From Phlebopus portentosus (Eukaryota; Basidiomycota; Agaricomycetes; Boletales; Boletinellaceae): a DNA stretch of 64,000 nucleotides. Location: contig JAYXKI010000004.1 in assembly GCA_037892935.1 (NCBI GenBank), positions 992,001 to 1,056,000 of the forward strand. Direction: 5' to 3'. This document shows, piece after piece, positions 12,401 through 23,500 of the stretch (within the stretch, counting starts at the first letter, position 1; every line of letters begins with the position of its first letter). The translations under genes and the position numbers were made by a program. The notes under the pieces are model-generated. The model was not told the origin of the DNA, ran no database searches, and saw nothing but the letters and a program-made list of their open reading frames with translations.

Positions 12401-12850
12401 TTGACAAAGCCTTCATTGATACACGAGCCCGTGCATCCTGAGTCAATTAGCGCATAAGCATCGATGAAGTTTTCCTCTTCAAGTAGGGAGTTTGACAAGT
12501 CTACTTTGTCATTGCCCGCTACCTTCAGGTGTACAATGCTAACGAATGTGTCCAGCTCTTTTCCTCCTGCCTGCTGAACGAACTGATCTGTGTCCACAAT
12601 TCTCTCATGCCATACCTCAGCTGCACATCTGCCTACCACATCCCACACTGCTTCAGTAGCATTCGCCTGAGCAACAATGTTCTCACGGTAAGGTGCTTCC
12701 ACCACAACCTCATCTTTTATAGCAGTTTGATTCCGCTTTTCCACGCAAAGCTCATTTGAATTGCCTGCTCACGCATTTACTTCTCTAACCAACAAATCTG
12801 TGTAGATGTCAAAGTCATTGTCATCTGCTTCAGGTTCATCAGGTATCATG
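9418..12850 (-). pseudogene. TyA pol: protease, reverse transcriptase, RNase H, integrase, broken by stops
   Basis: One reading frame carries all enzymes for copying and inserting the element. Protease: ALIDSGCTGSCIN near 12430. Reverse transcriptase: YLDD near 11490. RNase H: EADASDFASGGVLL near 11050. Integrase: H/C zinc region near 10300-10390, then the core (about 9930-10240) and a C-terminal beta domain (about 9430-9540). Stops at about 11989, 11802, 11784, 11527, 10798 and a pair near 10705 are all TGA. Most sit where relatives have Arg (CGA), for example the paired stops replacing the RR that precedes ADY. The first integrase Asp is also lost (TVNLI instead of TVDLI). The element is not autonomous. 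Confidence 0.85.
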
Positions 12851-13013
12851 TCGGTAAGGAGTTTTCGAAGGGTAAAAACTATCACTGATATTCGCATCTT
12901 GGTATTGTACAATAGGACAATTATATTTTAACGAATCCGACGAAAAGAGTCCTTTAGGTAATTGACCAGTCGTTCTGACATCTATGCCTGGTCCTCTGGA
13001 AAACCCTCACCAT

Positions 13014-14228
13014 CTATGAGTTCTCCAGCTCAGTTGGCACCACTTGCACATTGACATCGCTAAAGGAAGATTCTTTTGCTTGGCTGAGCTCTTTGAGGAG
13101 GGCTTCTCTGTCTTCTGGGACGAAAGCCACAATAATTGCACATATCGCTTCACGACCCCATGGGCATTCCTGGATGTAGTGGCCCACTTGACCACACTTA
13201 TAGCAAGTGCGTGTACGGTGTGCCTGGTTTATCATCATGTCCATCGGCTGACCTAGACCTCCATACATTACTCCAGTTGCATTATGACAATCTTGGGCGG
13301 GAGGAACGAAAGGACAAGTCGCTTGTTGAGGTGGCACCGGACGTTTCAGCGGTGGTGGAGTTGGCTTCATTACCGTTGAGCTGATTGTCTTCCTCCTATG
13401 TTTGGCCATCAGATCTCTGATCTGGCACTTGATCCTGTTAACCTTGACTGTGGCCTTCTTGAACTCCTCATACGTCGTTGGTTCATTGGGTAGGTGCATG
13501 ATACCTTCGACTACCTTCAGGTTTAGCGCTCGTTTTATATGACTCATCAGCCATTTGTCATGAGCTTCCGTGGCCAGTCCAGCGTCCACTCGACAAATAT
13601 TGAACTTGTTGAAGAACTCATCGGCATTGAGGTTCCCTTGGTACATTGCATCAAGTCGTTCAAAAGCTTTCTGGGAATGGGCCGGGTTATCAAACAAGGT
13701 ATTGAGCTTCTTTAGAAACGCGTCCCAGGTGTCCTTGAATGCTATTCTGCCATGCTCGTCGATCACCCCACTCGTGTAGCTTTCTGCCCAGCTCGCAGCC
13801 ACACTGCTCTTCATATATGACAGAGCGAACATAATCTTCACTTTGCTATTCCTAAACTCTGACTCCAATGCATAGACGTACAGACAAAGCTCTTGTTTAA
13901 AATCAACATAACCGTGCTCGCCATCGAAGTCCCTGGGTTTGGCAACATGAACCTTATTCAACTTTGATCCTTGGCTTGTGCCTTCGCCCGCTGCTTGGAG
14001 CGCTAGCACGATTGCTGTTGCGAGGTCCGTTATTGATTCCTTCGACAGCAACATTTCTTGTTCTTCCTCTTCATCCTCCTTGTCTTCATCTGTTGGTATG
14101 AGTGGTGCTGGTTCTCGTGGTTCAGTGAACAACAGGGATAGTGCAATAGTCAGTGCTGTCATCTGAGCTGTCGATGCTGATGGCCCTGGTAATGGAGCTG
14201 TTGATCGTGCAGGGGTAGGGGGGGGCAG
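13014..14228 (-). pseudogene. TyA gag, main part (copy 2)
   Basis: This holds the acidic linker, gag domain and zinc knuckle CYKCGQVGHYIQEC of the capsid protein, open to its end at 13014. Its 5' end lies at about 15843-16110 on the other side of the LTR-E insertion and shows the same W-rich N-terminus (PTN.RWSA, TFIAWWDE) with stops. The codon that is TGA in copy 1 is CGA here. The frame that appears to run on to 14336 is a chimera with LTR-E and is not a real start. Confidence 0.8.
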
Positions 14229-14233
14229 GTTCA

Positions 14234-15837
14234 TGTTAGGACTGTAGTTTTCGGACGAGGTGGTTAGTCCGAGCACACCGGAACAAGTCCCTGCTTCCTC
14301 CTTCTGATAATGTATAATTGGAGAATAGAGTGGCAAAGGTTGGATGTACTACTAAGAAGTGAGCTATAGGCTCAAGCTTAACCCAGCAGTAGAGCAGAGG
14401 TTCAATCAAAGAGGTACAGTTATAATTGAGAGTACAAAATAATTTTGCTGAGGGACAACACCCCGCTCAGCTGGCGCCTTAAATAAAGTTTCTACTGAAT
14501 ACTACTGACTACCAAATACTACTGACTATGCCTTGCCATTAGTTAGGACAATATGTTTTAGCTGGTGTCACCGCCACAGTCTTCAGTCGGTGGTACCACT
14601 GACAATCCTGGTGGTGCTACCGACACTCCTGGTAGCATCACCGCATACTTCCTTCCATATCAGGCAGGCTGTTATCTACCTCCGTTCCAAAGAAGCTTCC
14701 CCAGGCTTCTATTGATTGTTGTTCCTATCACATATTAATCCCGAACGTCAATCCTCCCATGAGAGACTTCTTTACTGTGCCACAATCTCACTTTGCCGGC
14801 GCTCTGTTACTCCAGCCGAGCTTCTGCCGTTAGTCTTCCATCATGGGGCCCACTGTTATCTTGGGGCCTGAAATCAGCAACCCCTGCCGATCTTTGGAGA
14901 TTAATCTTGGTGGCTGTGTGAATTTGGCAGATACCCTTCTATGCTAGGCCGCTATGCCGATGTCAGAGTACTGTAGTCCGGTGCCCGTCGTTAATCTGAA
15001 CTGTTGTCCCAGGTGATTCATGCCACACCATTCGTCTACTGTAATAACCCCTTCCTCTGAGTGTTCCCAAGCTTCTAGCATCCATGCTATTGCTTCTTCT
15101 ATAAGATCTTCAATGTCTGTTGGTGCCCTGTAATATACTGGCCAATCAACTTCCACTGCAGTATGTCAGCACAGGGTCTGGTGATAATGCTGATTGATCC
15201 AAGCTCTCACACAGACCTTCAATGCATAGATATCTCTATCGCCGAGCCATATAGATACCTCATGATCATATGCGCTCATTCTGTGATTCAGCAATGGTTG
15301 GTCCAACGTTTGTTCTGAGGGTCCGGGCTTATGTCAAATCTTGGCATCGGCTGCCTCTCTTGTTACCAAGCGCTCCACAAAGTTCTTGAGGAGCCACTCC
15401 GAAAGGACCCAACTCCTTTGATATGCCAAATAGCAGTTTGTACACACCAGGCTTTCATGAACAAAGCGTCTGGTTGCACCTCATTGATAGTGCCTCTTCT
15501 GCAGGAGTTCTACATATCTTGTGATGTTCCGGTCTTCCATCTGTATGTAACTTCATTCCAGTGGGGGAGTATGTCCAATGTGCATTCTAGATAATCCTTC
15601 TTGCAAATCGTACGGGTCCTCCCTCTCGTCATGTTTGTCTTCATAATATCGTTGACTGGGTTCCTCTGGAACATCCTCAGTAGCTACCTCCCCAGGTACT
15701 TACTGCATTAGTGGGCAAGAGCTGCCTTCACTATTCTGTCTTTGAAGCCTTTCAATATGCTCTTGATTAGGCTGCATTATTCGATGCGTAAAATGTCTGA
15801 TTTCATGTCGCATCGGGCATCCACAATTTTTGTAACA
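14234..15837 (-). repeat. Solo LTR-E, copy 1 (1604 bp), with GTTCA target duplication
   Basis: The element has termini TGTTA...TAACA and is flanked by perfect 5-bp repeats GTTCA (14229-14233 and 15838-15842). Removing it restores the TyA gag region. A second copy with its own TSD is at 46097-47701. LTR form and 5-bp duplication identify it as a solo LTR of a retroelement whose internal part is not in this window. The orientation given is that of its long reading frame. Confidence 0.9.
14830..15837 (-). pseudogene. Reading frame inside LTR-E (U3 ORF), copy 1
   Basis: A frame of 336 codons runs from the first base of the LTR (TGT TAC...) to TAA at 14830-14832. The other LTR-E copy has the same frame over exactly the same 1008 bases, without indels. 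In-frame stops here (six or so, TGA/TAA/TAG) are mostly at different codons from those in copy 2, so they are later damage to a coding sequence. The C-terminal part includes EVDWPVYYRAP and ISGPKITVGPMMED. First in-frame ATG is codon 9. In a full-length element the frame could extend in from the internal region into the 3' LTR. Function unknown; no family recognised. Confidence 0.6.
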
Positions 15838-16430
15838 GTTCATCTACGTCACCCTCTCATTTTGATCTCCAAAAGAGTGATTTCCCTTCTCATTCGGAAT
15901 ACCACTTCTTCGCATTCTCGTCCCACCACGCAATGAAGGTTTGATCGCCCAATTTAACGATATGATGTCCTCACAATGCACTCCACCTACAGTTTGTCGG
16001 GAGAGCCGCCTGCTACTCGTCAGTTAGATCCAACTTAATACGCCGGGGGTGGAACGGGGATCGGGATAGTGTTCGGATGGGACCAACTTCGGATGACCAG
16101 CTCATCTTTGAAATTGATGACTAGTCGGAAAGCACTGAGGTAGATGATGAATGAGATGCTTGATGACGATTGGACCCTGTGAGTCACCTAAGAGAATGTC
16201 TGATGCAAGTTCCACAGAAGAGTGATTCGGAGTGCCATGATTGGAGGATTGATTGATTGTTTCAGGAACTATCGGGACAAGTCAAAGTCGATCGGACCTT
16301 GACGGGCAAGATAGGGGTTGCTCAGATAAATCTGGGATGGGTGCAATCATTGATTGTCGATGTGTCTCCTATATGGAGTAGCAACAAACAAGTGGTTAAA
16401 CCACGGGTTCAAGAGTAGATCTTTCTATTA

Positions 16431-16851
16431 TGTTAGGCGGCGAGACTATTGGGCGTCGATCTTGAGGCGGCCAACACAAACAACAAACAACTGGCTAAAC
16501 GCAAGTCGCCAGGCAATACACATGCTATGTCAAAGTGAAGGTAAGTAGAATTCTATAGACTATCAATACAAGAGTAGATACCTATGTCGAAGTGAAGGTA
16601 AGTAGAATAGAAAGACAAGGAGACAAACAAGTCAAACTATCTACTCATATAGACTTCGAGCATGTGAAAGGTCTATTCTATTAGGGGATCACATGATGAA
16701 GGAAGGGGATGATTAGTGAGCATGATAGAACATTGTGGAATGTTCCGGCAGATGGATGAATAAGCGCATAAGGAAAATAAAAGAAAAGGAAAAGAATATT
16801 AAATTGAATGATGACATAAGAAAAGAAAAGAAAAATGTTCGAGTCCTTACA
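16431..16851 (-). repeat. TyA 5' LTR, copy 2 (about 421 bp)
   Basis: It is homologous to 1937-2354, with TGTAAGGACTCGAAC at its minus-strand start and CCTAACA at its end. It marks the right edge of TyA copy 2; unrelated AT-rich sequence follows. Confidence 0.85.
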
Positions 16852-17407
16852 CAGGGATGAGGGCAGGAAAAACTGCACATGAAAGATGTGTCTAAAATCA
16901 GACTTTTGCAACATATCTCACTCATTATTTGCTCATTTCTATTTATCATTGTTGGAGTTTGAAACATATCTTAAAACTATGAATTAAGCAACTTAGACCA
17001 TGCAAAGTGGTCAAGAATTGAGTGAGATATGGTGATTTTTATATTATGAGGTGTTCTGTGTGACAAAAATCACAGAAGTCGCGAGTGAAACCCTTTTTCT
17101 AAGCCTCAAAAACTTGATCCAGAACTGGAATCCAGCCAATCAGAGGTGAGCTTTCCAATTCTGTTTCCTATTTAAGCAGCTCAGAAACAGAATTCTGCCC
17201 GCTGTGTTAGTTCTTTCAATATTGCTTGTGACTATGCTGTATCTCGTTCATTTTTCAGAAAAATTTTGATATTTTCAATATGATATATACCACCAGCTCA
17301 GAAATGCACAAATCAGAATTTTTCTGGCCATAACTATGTGTGGTACAGGTCTTTGTATGCATGGTAAGTCAGATTCAAAAAGTGGAGAATAAGCGAGTCG
17401 TGGCATC
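16852..17407. other. AT-rich intergenic stretch
   Basis: No gene recognised. It separates the TyA relic from the 3' end of the coiled-coil gene. It includes a TATTTAAG box near 17170, in a CCAATCAGAGGTGAGC context loosely like one at 41065-41170, possibly old transposon or promoter remnants. Confidence 0.4.
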
Positions 17408-18075
17408 TCATCGGCATGTGATGCTGGGGCCTATGGGAATAAACATTTTTACATGGGGATTGCCAGTCACCACTGGTATGACCTCCTTTGCGGCTTGAAG
17501 AAGATGATCTCGTGATTCAGAGGGATGTGAATTTTCTGGGAATGAATTGGCGTATGTTTCCCATGTCAAGAAGGTTCCCTCTGTAAGGATTTGTACTATT
17601 GAGTCACGACGTCTCCTGAGTTCGAGCCTTTTGCAGACCTCGATATTTGCTACCTCGTCCTGTGGATTGAAGATTTCAGTTTACATTGGAAGATGCAACT
17701 GGGAAGAGCGTTACCCCTGCTATAGCAGCGCTGAGGTCTTCCAGTCTCGCAATAATCTCTCGATTCTCTCGTTGCACGTCCGTTATGTTCGACCACAGTT
17801 CTCGAATTTGTTCTTGTAGGCAGAGGACCTGGTTGTTATGGCTCTCCTGCCAGCCGATCAGACGCGTCGCTTTTTGTGCTATTACTCGAATAAGTCCATC
17901 GATCTCAGCTCCCAGCCCCTCTGTCGGTCCGTCTGCTGGCCAATAGAGTGAGTCAACGGTATGCATACACGACGCATCATATGTGGCAAGTACCGTTGGT
18001 ACCAGAATCGGCCGGAGGTGGTGAAGGTGTGGTACTACCAGTGACTGACGAAAGGGTCGGTACAGAAATAGGCAT
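17408..18075 (-). CDS. Hypothetical 184-aa coiled-coil protein, three exons
   Basis: I do not recognise the family. Three exons on the minus strand (17994-18075, 17715-17935, 17408-17659) join in frame (555 nt with stop). The introns are 58 and 55 nt with GTACTT...CAG and GTAACG...CAG borders. The protein has a Ser/Thr/Pro-rich start (MPISVPTLSSVTGS), then a probable coiled coil at about residues 65-100 (QEQIRELWSNITDVQRENRE), a basic patch LELRRRRD and a compact C-terminus ending GPSITCR. No signal peptide or membrane segment. The last exon is open for 84 codons only if spliced as described, which supports the model. Start chosen as the first ATG upstream of the spliced frame; an upstream exon is possible. 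Confidence 0.6.
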
Positions 18076-18645
18076 AACTATGCTATGAGTCGTTCAGCGA
18101 AGAGAAATGAACCAGTGTGAGTTACTGGGCTGCATAGCTACTCTGACAGCGAGATTTTATATTGCGGTCAGTCAGGGTGAAAATTGTCGTGCTGTACAGT
18201 AGATGGTGACCGCAGCAACTTGTCTTGCGCCTCAGCCTCAACTTCACTATGGCACAGTACTAATGCACTGAGAATGGTGAAACTTCACGATAACCTGTTG
18301 CCCGATCATTTATTGAAGATATTATTGAGATCAAGTAGAAGATGGCATGCGTGTACCATTACTGAAATAGATGTGCAACTGCTGATCGTGTATGTCTGAT
18401 TGCGACTTAGTGAAGCGAGATTCAGGATACGTTGAAGGTGAAAAGCGAGACGAAGTCAGTGTGTAACATTAGCTTGGCCCAAATCAAAACATGAGAGCAA
18501 AGTCACGAAAGACAGCGGGTGACCAGTCACCGGGGTATTCAACAAATATAGAAGTTGCGGAGACAGACGTCTATGTATGTCGTCCATTAGATACACTACT
18601 CATCCCAGTGCGAGGGCCGGGGTATGCAGCTCTTTCCGTTAAGTC

Positions 18646-20409
18646 TCAGGTAAGGCTATATCCACCGTCCACTAATAGCTCTGTACCCGTAATGAAGCGC
18701 GCTGCATCACTGCTTAAGAAAACCACAGCACCCTACAGATGATTTCTTTATTAGATAATTGTGAAAGAAAGTTTATCAGAGCAAAAACGCACATCAAGAT
18801 CATCTGGCTCTCCAAGCTGTCAATTTGTGGGATCAGTATGATGACGAAGGAAATCAGAGCAGGACAGAACATACCCGACCCATAGGAGTAAGTGACTTCC
18901 ACTTGCGCTATAATCAAAACGGTAATATGTAAGGATTTGCAAATGATATGATATCAGCGAAGATAAAACGCACATTAAGATCGTCATCCTGATCAAGGAC
19001 TTTGCGAGTCAAGCGGGTTCGCATGTATCCAGGGCTACAGAACCAAATTCAGAGATTCGTATGTATTAGAAACAGTACGAAGTCGTTACCTCAGTGTATT
19101 TACTCGAACGTTCTTTGATGCCCATTCGACAGCCAAACTTGCTGCTAGTTGTTTCACGGCTAGAAAAACGAGGTTGGAAACAAACTTTGCCGGGTGATGT
19201 TAGACCAAATTACCAGCTTTCGATGCATTATATGGCGCTTGAGGCTAGCCACTTTCGTTAGTTAATTCTTTAATGCTCCACCTTATTTAACATACCTGAG
19301 GTACATTGACAATCTATTTCATATTAGATAAGTGACTTTTGCGTAGTATGGTGCATGACATGACTTGAGAAACTACGTACACCTGCACTCATACTGGAAA
19401 TAAGCACGATTGAACCTCCTCCGTTGGGTATCATGCGCTTCGCGGAAGCTCGGGCTGTAAAGAATGCCCCGTGATAATTGACGTCAAATAACAGTTTTGC
19501 CCCTACAATCAATTAAGTTACAGTTATGACCGAAATTCCTCATGACTCACGATCCGCAGGGTAGCTGAAGATGTGGAGGAAAGCCAGTTAGTCCAACGAG
19601 ATTTCTCGAAGACAAAACTTCGCTTACTCCAGAGCAGGAAAATTCTCCACGACACCTGTAGAAAGGAGAAGTGTCAAATCAGTATTCCAAAGCAACAGAT
19701 CAAAAATATAAAGCTTCATTCTGACCGGCAGATGCCACGACGGCATCGATCCTTCCGAAATGGCTCAGTACGTTATCAAAGGTCTCCTCGACCGACCGTT
19801 CGGATGCAACGTTGCAGCCAAACCCGACAACGTCGAGATCTTCCATATTATCTAGTCGACGCTCTACATAGAAGAGCAAGGGAAGTGGAGTCAAATCGTG
19901 ACAAACACTCTTTTTTTAGATCGATAAAGAAGCAACTTACTAGACGATTCCGTTATCTCCTTCGCGGCTTCACGGGCTGCACTCTCTTGCATATCCAAAA
20001 GTACTATAGATTTACTTCCCCTATTCGCATGACAGGTAGCATATAAGCTCAGATGATACAAATACAAACATAGAAGGAAAAGAAAGACTAAAGCAGCGTA
20101 CATCTCTATGAACGCCCGGCAAAACTCGTAACCCAAGCCTCTAGCAGCCCCAGTGACAAGACAGACCTTATTCTTCACGGAAAAACGATCTGGTAGAGTG
20201 ACATTACGTGGACTTTGTGGACTCGCACGGTCCTTTGACTCTTTCTTCACCTGTTTGTGGGCTGGGATACTCATGTTCCTCTCTTGTACATTGGGGATAC
20301 GCCGGCGTATCACAGGAGAAAATAGGGAACCTGGGAGACGGAGAGAAAAAGACAAGCTATTGCGAGCTGCAGCTGCTAGAGTGACAGCCGTACGAGAAGT
20401 TGTATACAT
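18646..20409 (-). CDS. Short-chain dehydrogenase/reductase (polyol dehydrogenase type), 13 exons
   Basis: Classical SDR oxidoreductase, 337 aa, closest in style to fungal D-arabinitol/mannitol-type NAD(P) dehydrogenases; the substrate is inferred only. Exons: 20102-20409, 19941-20020, 19726-19863, 19628-19655, 19551-19564, 19381-19502, 19296-19313, 19214-19244, 19090-19159, 18974-19034, 18875-18907, 18793-18816, 18646-18732. Joined length is divisible by three and ends TGA. Cofactor motif TGAARGLG is at residues 86-93, catalytic Ser near 225, YNASK at 241-245, and SPGYMRTRL and TGTELLVDGGYSLT follow as expected. ATG 20409 is in CCACCATG. The first 37 residues are Arg/Ser/Ala-rich and lack acids, suggesting a mitochondrial presequence; MSIPAHK (residue 46) is an alternative start. 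Exons of 14, 18, 24 and 28 nt are notable. All key residues present; appears intact. Confidence 0.9.
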
Positions 20410-20469
20410 GGTGGGTTGCGAACAAGCAAGAGGAGCAGCTGTCACCAACAGGGTATAAGGGAGGGAAGA

Positions 20470-20513
20470 CCACGGCCATTAATATTAATGTCGGTCGGAA
20501 ATAATGGCCGTGG
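20470..20513. promoter_or_regulatory. Perfect 12-bp inverted repeat upstream of the dehydrogenase gene
   Basis: The arms CCACGGCCATTA (20470-20481) and TAATGGCCGTGG (20502-20513) are separated by 20 bases, 61-104 bp upstream of the chosen ATG. It may be a paired transcription-factor site or lie in the 5' UTR as a hairpin. A TATATAA motif further upstream (20630-20636) could serve the dehydrogenase promoter. Confidence 0.4.
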
Positions 20514-23500
20514 AAGCGCGGTCAAAAGGAAGTGGAGGCAGAATATTACGGGAAGCGCCGTGACCGAACGAGTGACGCAAGAGAATGAGCGACTGTTTTT
20601 GTGACGTCACTCACTCATTGCTTGTCTTATATAATCCTTTCATTTTTTCACAACTTCGATTTTCTCCGCCGCGCAACGTCCAAGTTCTTGATCATATGGC
20701 CGCACCACACTAGTTAGTCACCATCATTTAGGAAACAAAGTGATAAGTCAGATTTAGAGTCGGCGTTCGGCATCCGAGTCCTCACAAAGCCCATGAACGA
20801 TTTTATCGCGTGGCAAGCAGAACAGAAACGCGACAAGAATACATATTGTAACTTGAATTCGAGGCCGGGCTCGCTGCTGACTTCGACTGAGATATTGCAA
20901 ACGTTGTAAGTTTGATCCTGCCAAGTAGTCAAAGATATTAAACGGATTATTATTACGATACTAATACACGTGCACAACTAGTATTTATGTAGGGTTTTCT
21001 CATGTAAGATAAGTATATAAGGACGAAACGTCTGGTACGTTAATATAACGGTCTTTCTACGTGAATTCCTGTTCCCCACGTTCTAACGGCTCCCTCCTTC
21101 CAAGAAAAGACCAATCATACAAATTCCGTTAATTCTGCGAATAGGAGATATTGTTGCATTCCTACTGGCGAACTCGTGGAGTCGTCTCGGGAAGACTTAC
21201 GCATTGTTGCTTAGCTCCGTCGACAAAAAAGCATAGGATTTTGAGCTTGTCATAGATATTGTGACAATATTGAGCAGATTGGTCGCATTATCAATTTTTG
21301 CTCTTATTGCATTTACAAATGTGACAAAAGCTCCGTTAGGCCATGCGTAGAGAACTAAGTCATTTATGTCGTATCTTATGGAACTTCCAAGGCTGACCAT
21401 GAATGTTAATGTAGGTCGGTGTCAGCATTGCCGAGGTCGAATCCAATTTCTTCTCTTCTGCCACGCTTTCACCTGAGAATTTTTCTTAGTCCACGACGCC
21501 AAGCTTTTCTACCCTGTTCCGTCGTCGATGGAACGAAAAGAAGTAATGACACTATTGCAGAAATCGGTTAATCTCATGGACCGGGTCTAGCACTTGGGAA
21601 CTTCTATAAAGTCAGCAGACTTCACGCTTCCAAGCATGGTGCGTTCTAGTGGATCTCAGGCTCCAGGTTGAACAGGAGTCTTCAGGATCTGTTTCCAGAA
21701 GGCCGAGGATGGTTCCATGCAGGTAAAGAAGACGATTGGCATCACCAAATCGGCGCCTTGCTTGACGGAGAACGCATTGGTGGCTTCGCATTACGGAACT
21801 GTATCAGGTTCCGAGCCGCGAAAGTATTAATTCGACCAATTTCTTATCTTGGTCGTCGAAAATGCGCAACTATCGTCAGAAGTCTTCTCGGGTTTCGGCT
21901 ACTGATTTCGGGTTCCAAAGGCCCGACTGTGTTTCTTTCCTTGGCTTCCCTTTGCCTCGTTTTCAAATTTCTCGTACGACTCTCTTTCTCGACCTGTATT
22001 AATAGATGATGGTTACGTATATTCGCGGGCCAGTTATCCAGACCTGTCTTTTGGTTTTATCCTTGTCTGTTATATCCCGTTCGGTCACCATGTTAGAGAC
22101 CCGGGGGGGGGGGGGGGGGCGGGCTCGTCTTCAATTGTCTTTTCTCTTTAAAGTTGTGGAGGATAATTCAGATCACTTTCATTCCATCGAGAGGCACCCA
22201 ACAGCACAAAATGATGCTTTGATGTTACAATTATCCACTGTCGCTGGATCAGCAGTACGGCGGACGTACGTGATATGCAGCATGGAGGGCTTGAGAGAAA
22301 GTATGGTTACCACCCGAGAAGGACGGAACACGTACAAGGGACGAAAGATATAGCCTTGAAGCAGCTAGCATTTCTCCGTGGGAGACGTCAATACTAGTGG
22401 GAAGTGAAATCGAGACGGGTGCACCGTGCGGAGCCACTTCGTCCGCGAAAGAACTTTGAGATATGATTAGAAATGGAAAAAGAGGGATTGTCAATGAATA
22501 TGACCAGGTAGCAAATATCGCAACTTGTCATTGAAATGTAATATTACCATGGAGGTACCAAACAAAAGGGACCATCAATTTACCCCTTAACTGATAATAG
22601 CAGATGCTCAGGGCCGCAACACTGCAGAAGTGGCTTTCATCCGTCGAAGACAGAGGCATTTGTATCCTACAAAGCGGTAGCTATATATATAGACAGGAGA
22701 TCGCATCGGACTAACACGGAGGCAACGGGGGAAAGCGTTTGTGGCCGTACCTCAGTTTATCCTTTATAGTGAGAGCCCATTTCCAGTGGTCCACCCCCCT
22801 GAAGCATCCTTGATGGACAGGGCAACTGTCGAGACGTCCTAATCAAGTATATGAATCGTCGAAATGGTTCCCATCCGAGTGAATGGCTCTGCGATACCGA
22901 CTGGGCATTAATTGACCGGGACAATGAGTTGTGCGTTGACAGCATTCCCACAATACTTGTATGCAATAAGTGAGTACTAGTGATTATCCGTGGGCCCTTA
23001 GTCTGCACTATTGGTCGTTTTCGAAAATTCAGAAGATTCGCTCTGTCGTTAATGTTTACAGTGGGTTACGGTCAATTGTACTCATATGTCTACTTTATAT
23101 AATCATCAAGAAAAGAGTATATGGCCATTAATGAAGAGAAGAGCTCAACCGATGTCCGCTTGCGGCGAGGAAGCACTGCTCAGGGTGAGGAAGAGTAACG
23201 ATGTCGGCAAACGTGCGCAGCCGGTTTGTATAAAAGCTTGGTATTGACATAGCTACAGTCTTGCTATGAGTAGCAGTGGAGCCAAGAGAAATCGCGGCGC
23301 GCTGGGGAGAGTGGGGAACATGGTCGATCAAGTTGAAAGATATATAACCTGCTTATTTTGGTAACCATTTGAGAAGTCGTAATTTTTCTCGTCTCGTGCT
23401 GCCTCGCACCACAATGTCCACCCATTGTCCGATAAGAGGACTCGGCCTGATGCCGTTCTATCTAATCATATATAGATGTTATGCCTGTCTGGCTATTGAC

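Larger units (their letters stand above)
9413..16851 (-). mobile_element. TyA copy 2: decayed Ty3-type retrotransposon with a solo LTR inserted in gag
   Basis: In minus-strand order: 5' LTR (16431-16851), leader, start of gag (about 16110-15843), inserted LTR-E (14234-15837), rest of gag (14228-13014), protease, reverse transcriptase, RNase H and integrase (about 12850-9418). The 3' LTR is missing: the element stops at the end of integrase where the inverted RNase H fragment begins. Chromodomain-like sequence was not seen. All pol domains lie in one frame and are broken by substitutions only. Confidence 0.85.

Noticed and set aside
13014..14336. Open frame starting MPLYSPIIHYQKEE as a TyA gag start
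   Set aside because: Its first 35 or so codons are LTR-E sequence; the real gag start is on the other side of the inserted LTR.
22103..22119. Run of 17 G as a possible regulatory G-quadruplex
   Set aside because: A single homopolymer in a region without recognised genes; length may be a sequencing artefact.
23128..23331. Minus-strand frame with a possible signal-peptide-like start and TATATA upstream
   Set aside because: The longest frame lacks an ATG at its start, the alternative ATG frame needs a poor splice donor, and nothing is recognisable in the product.
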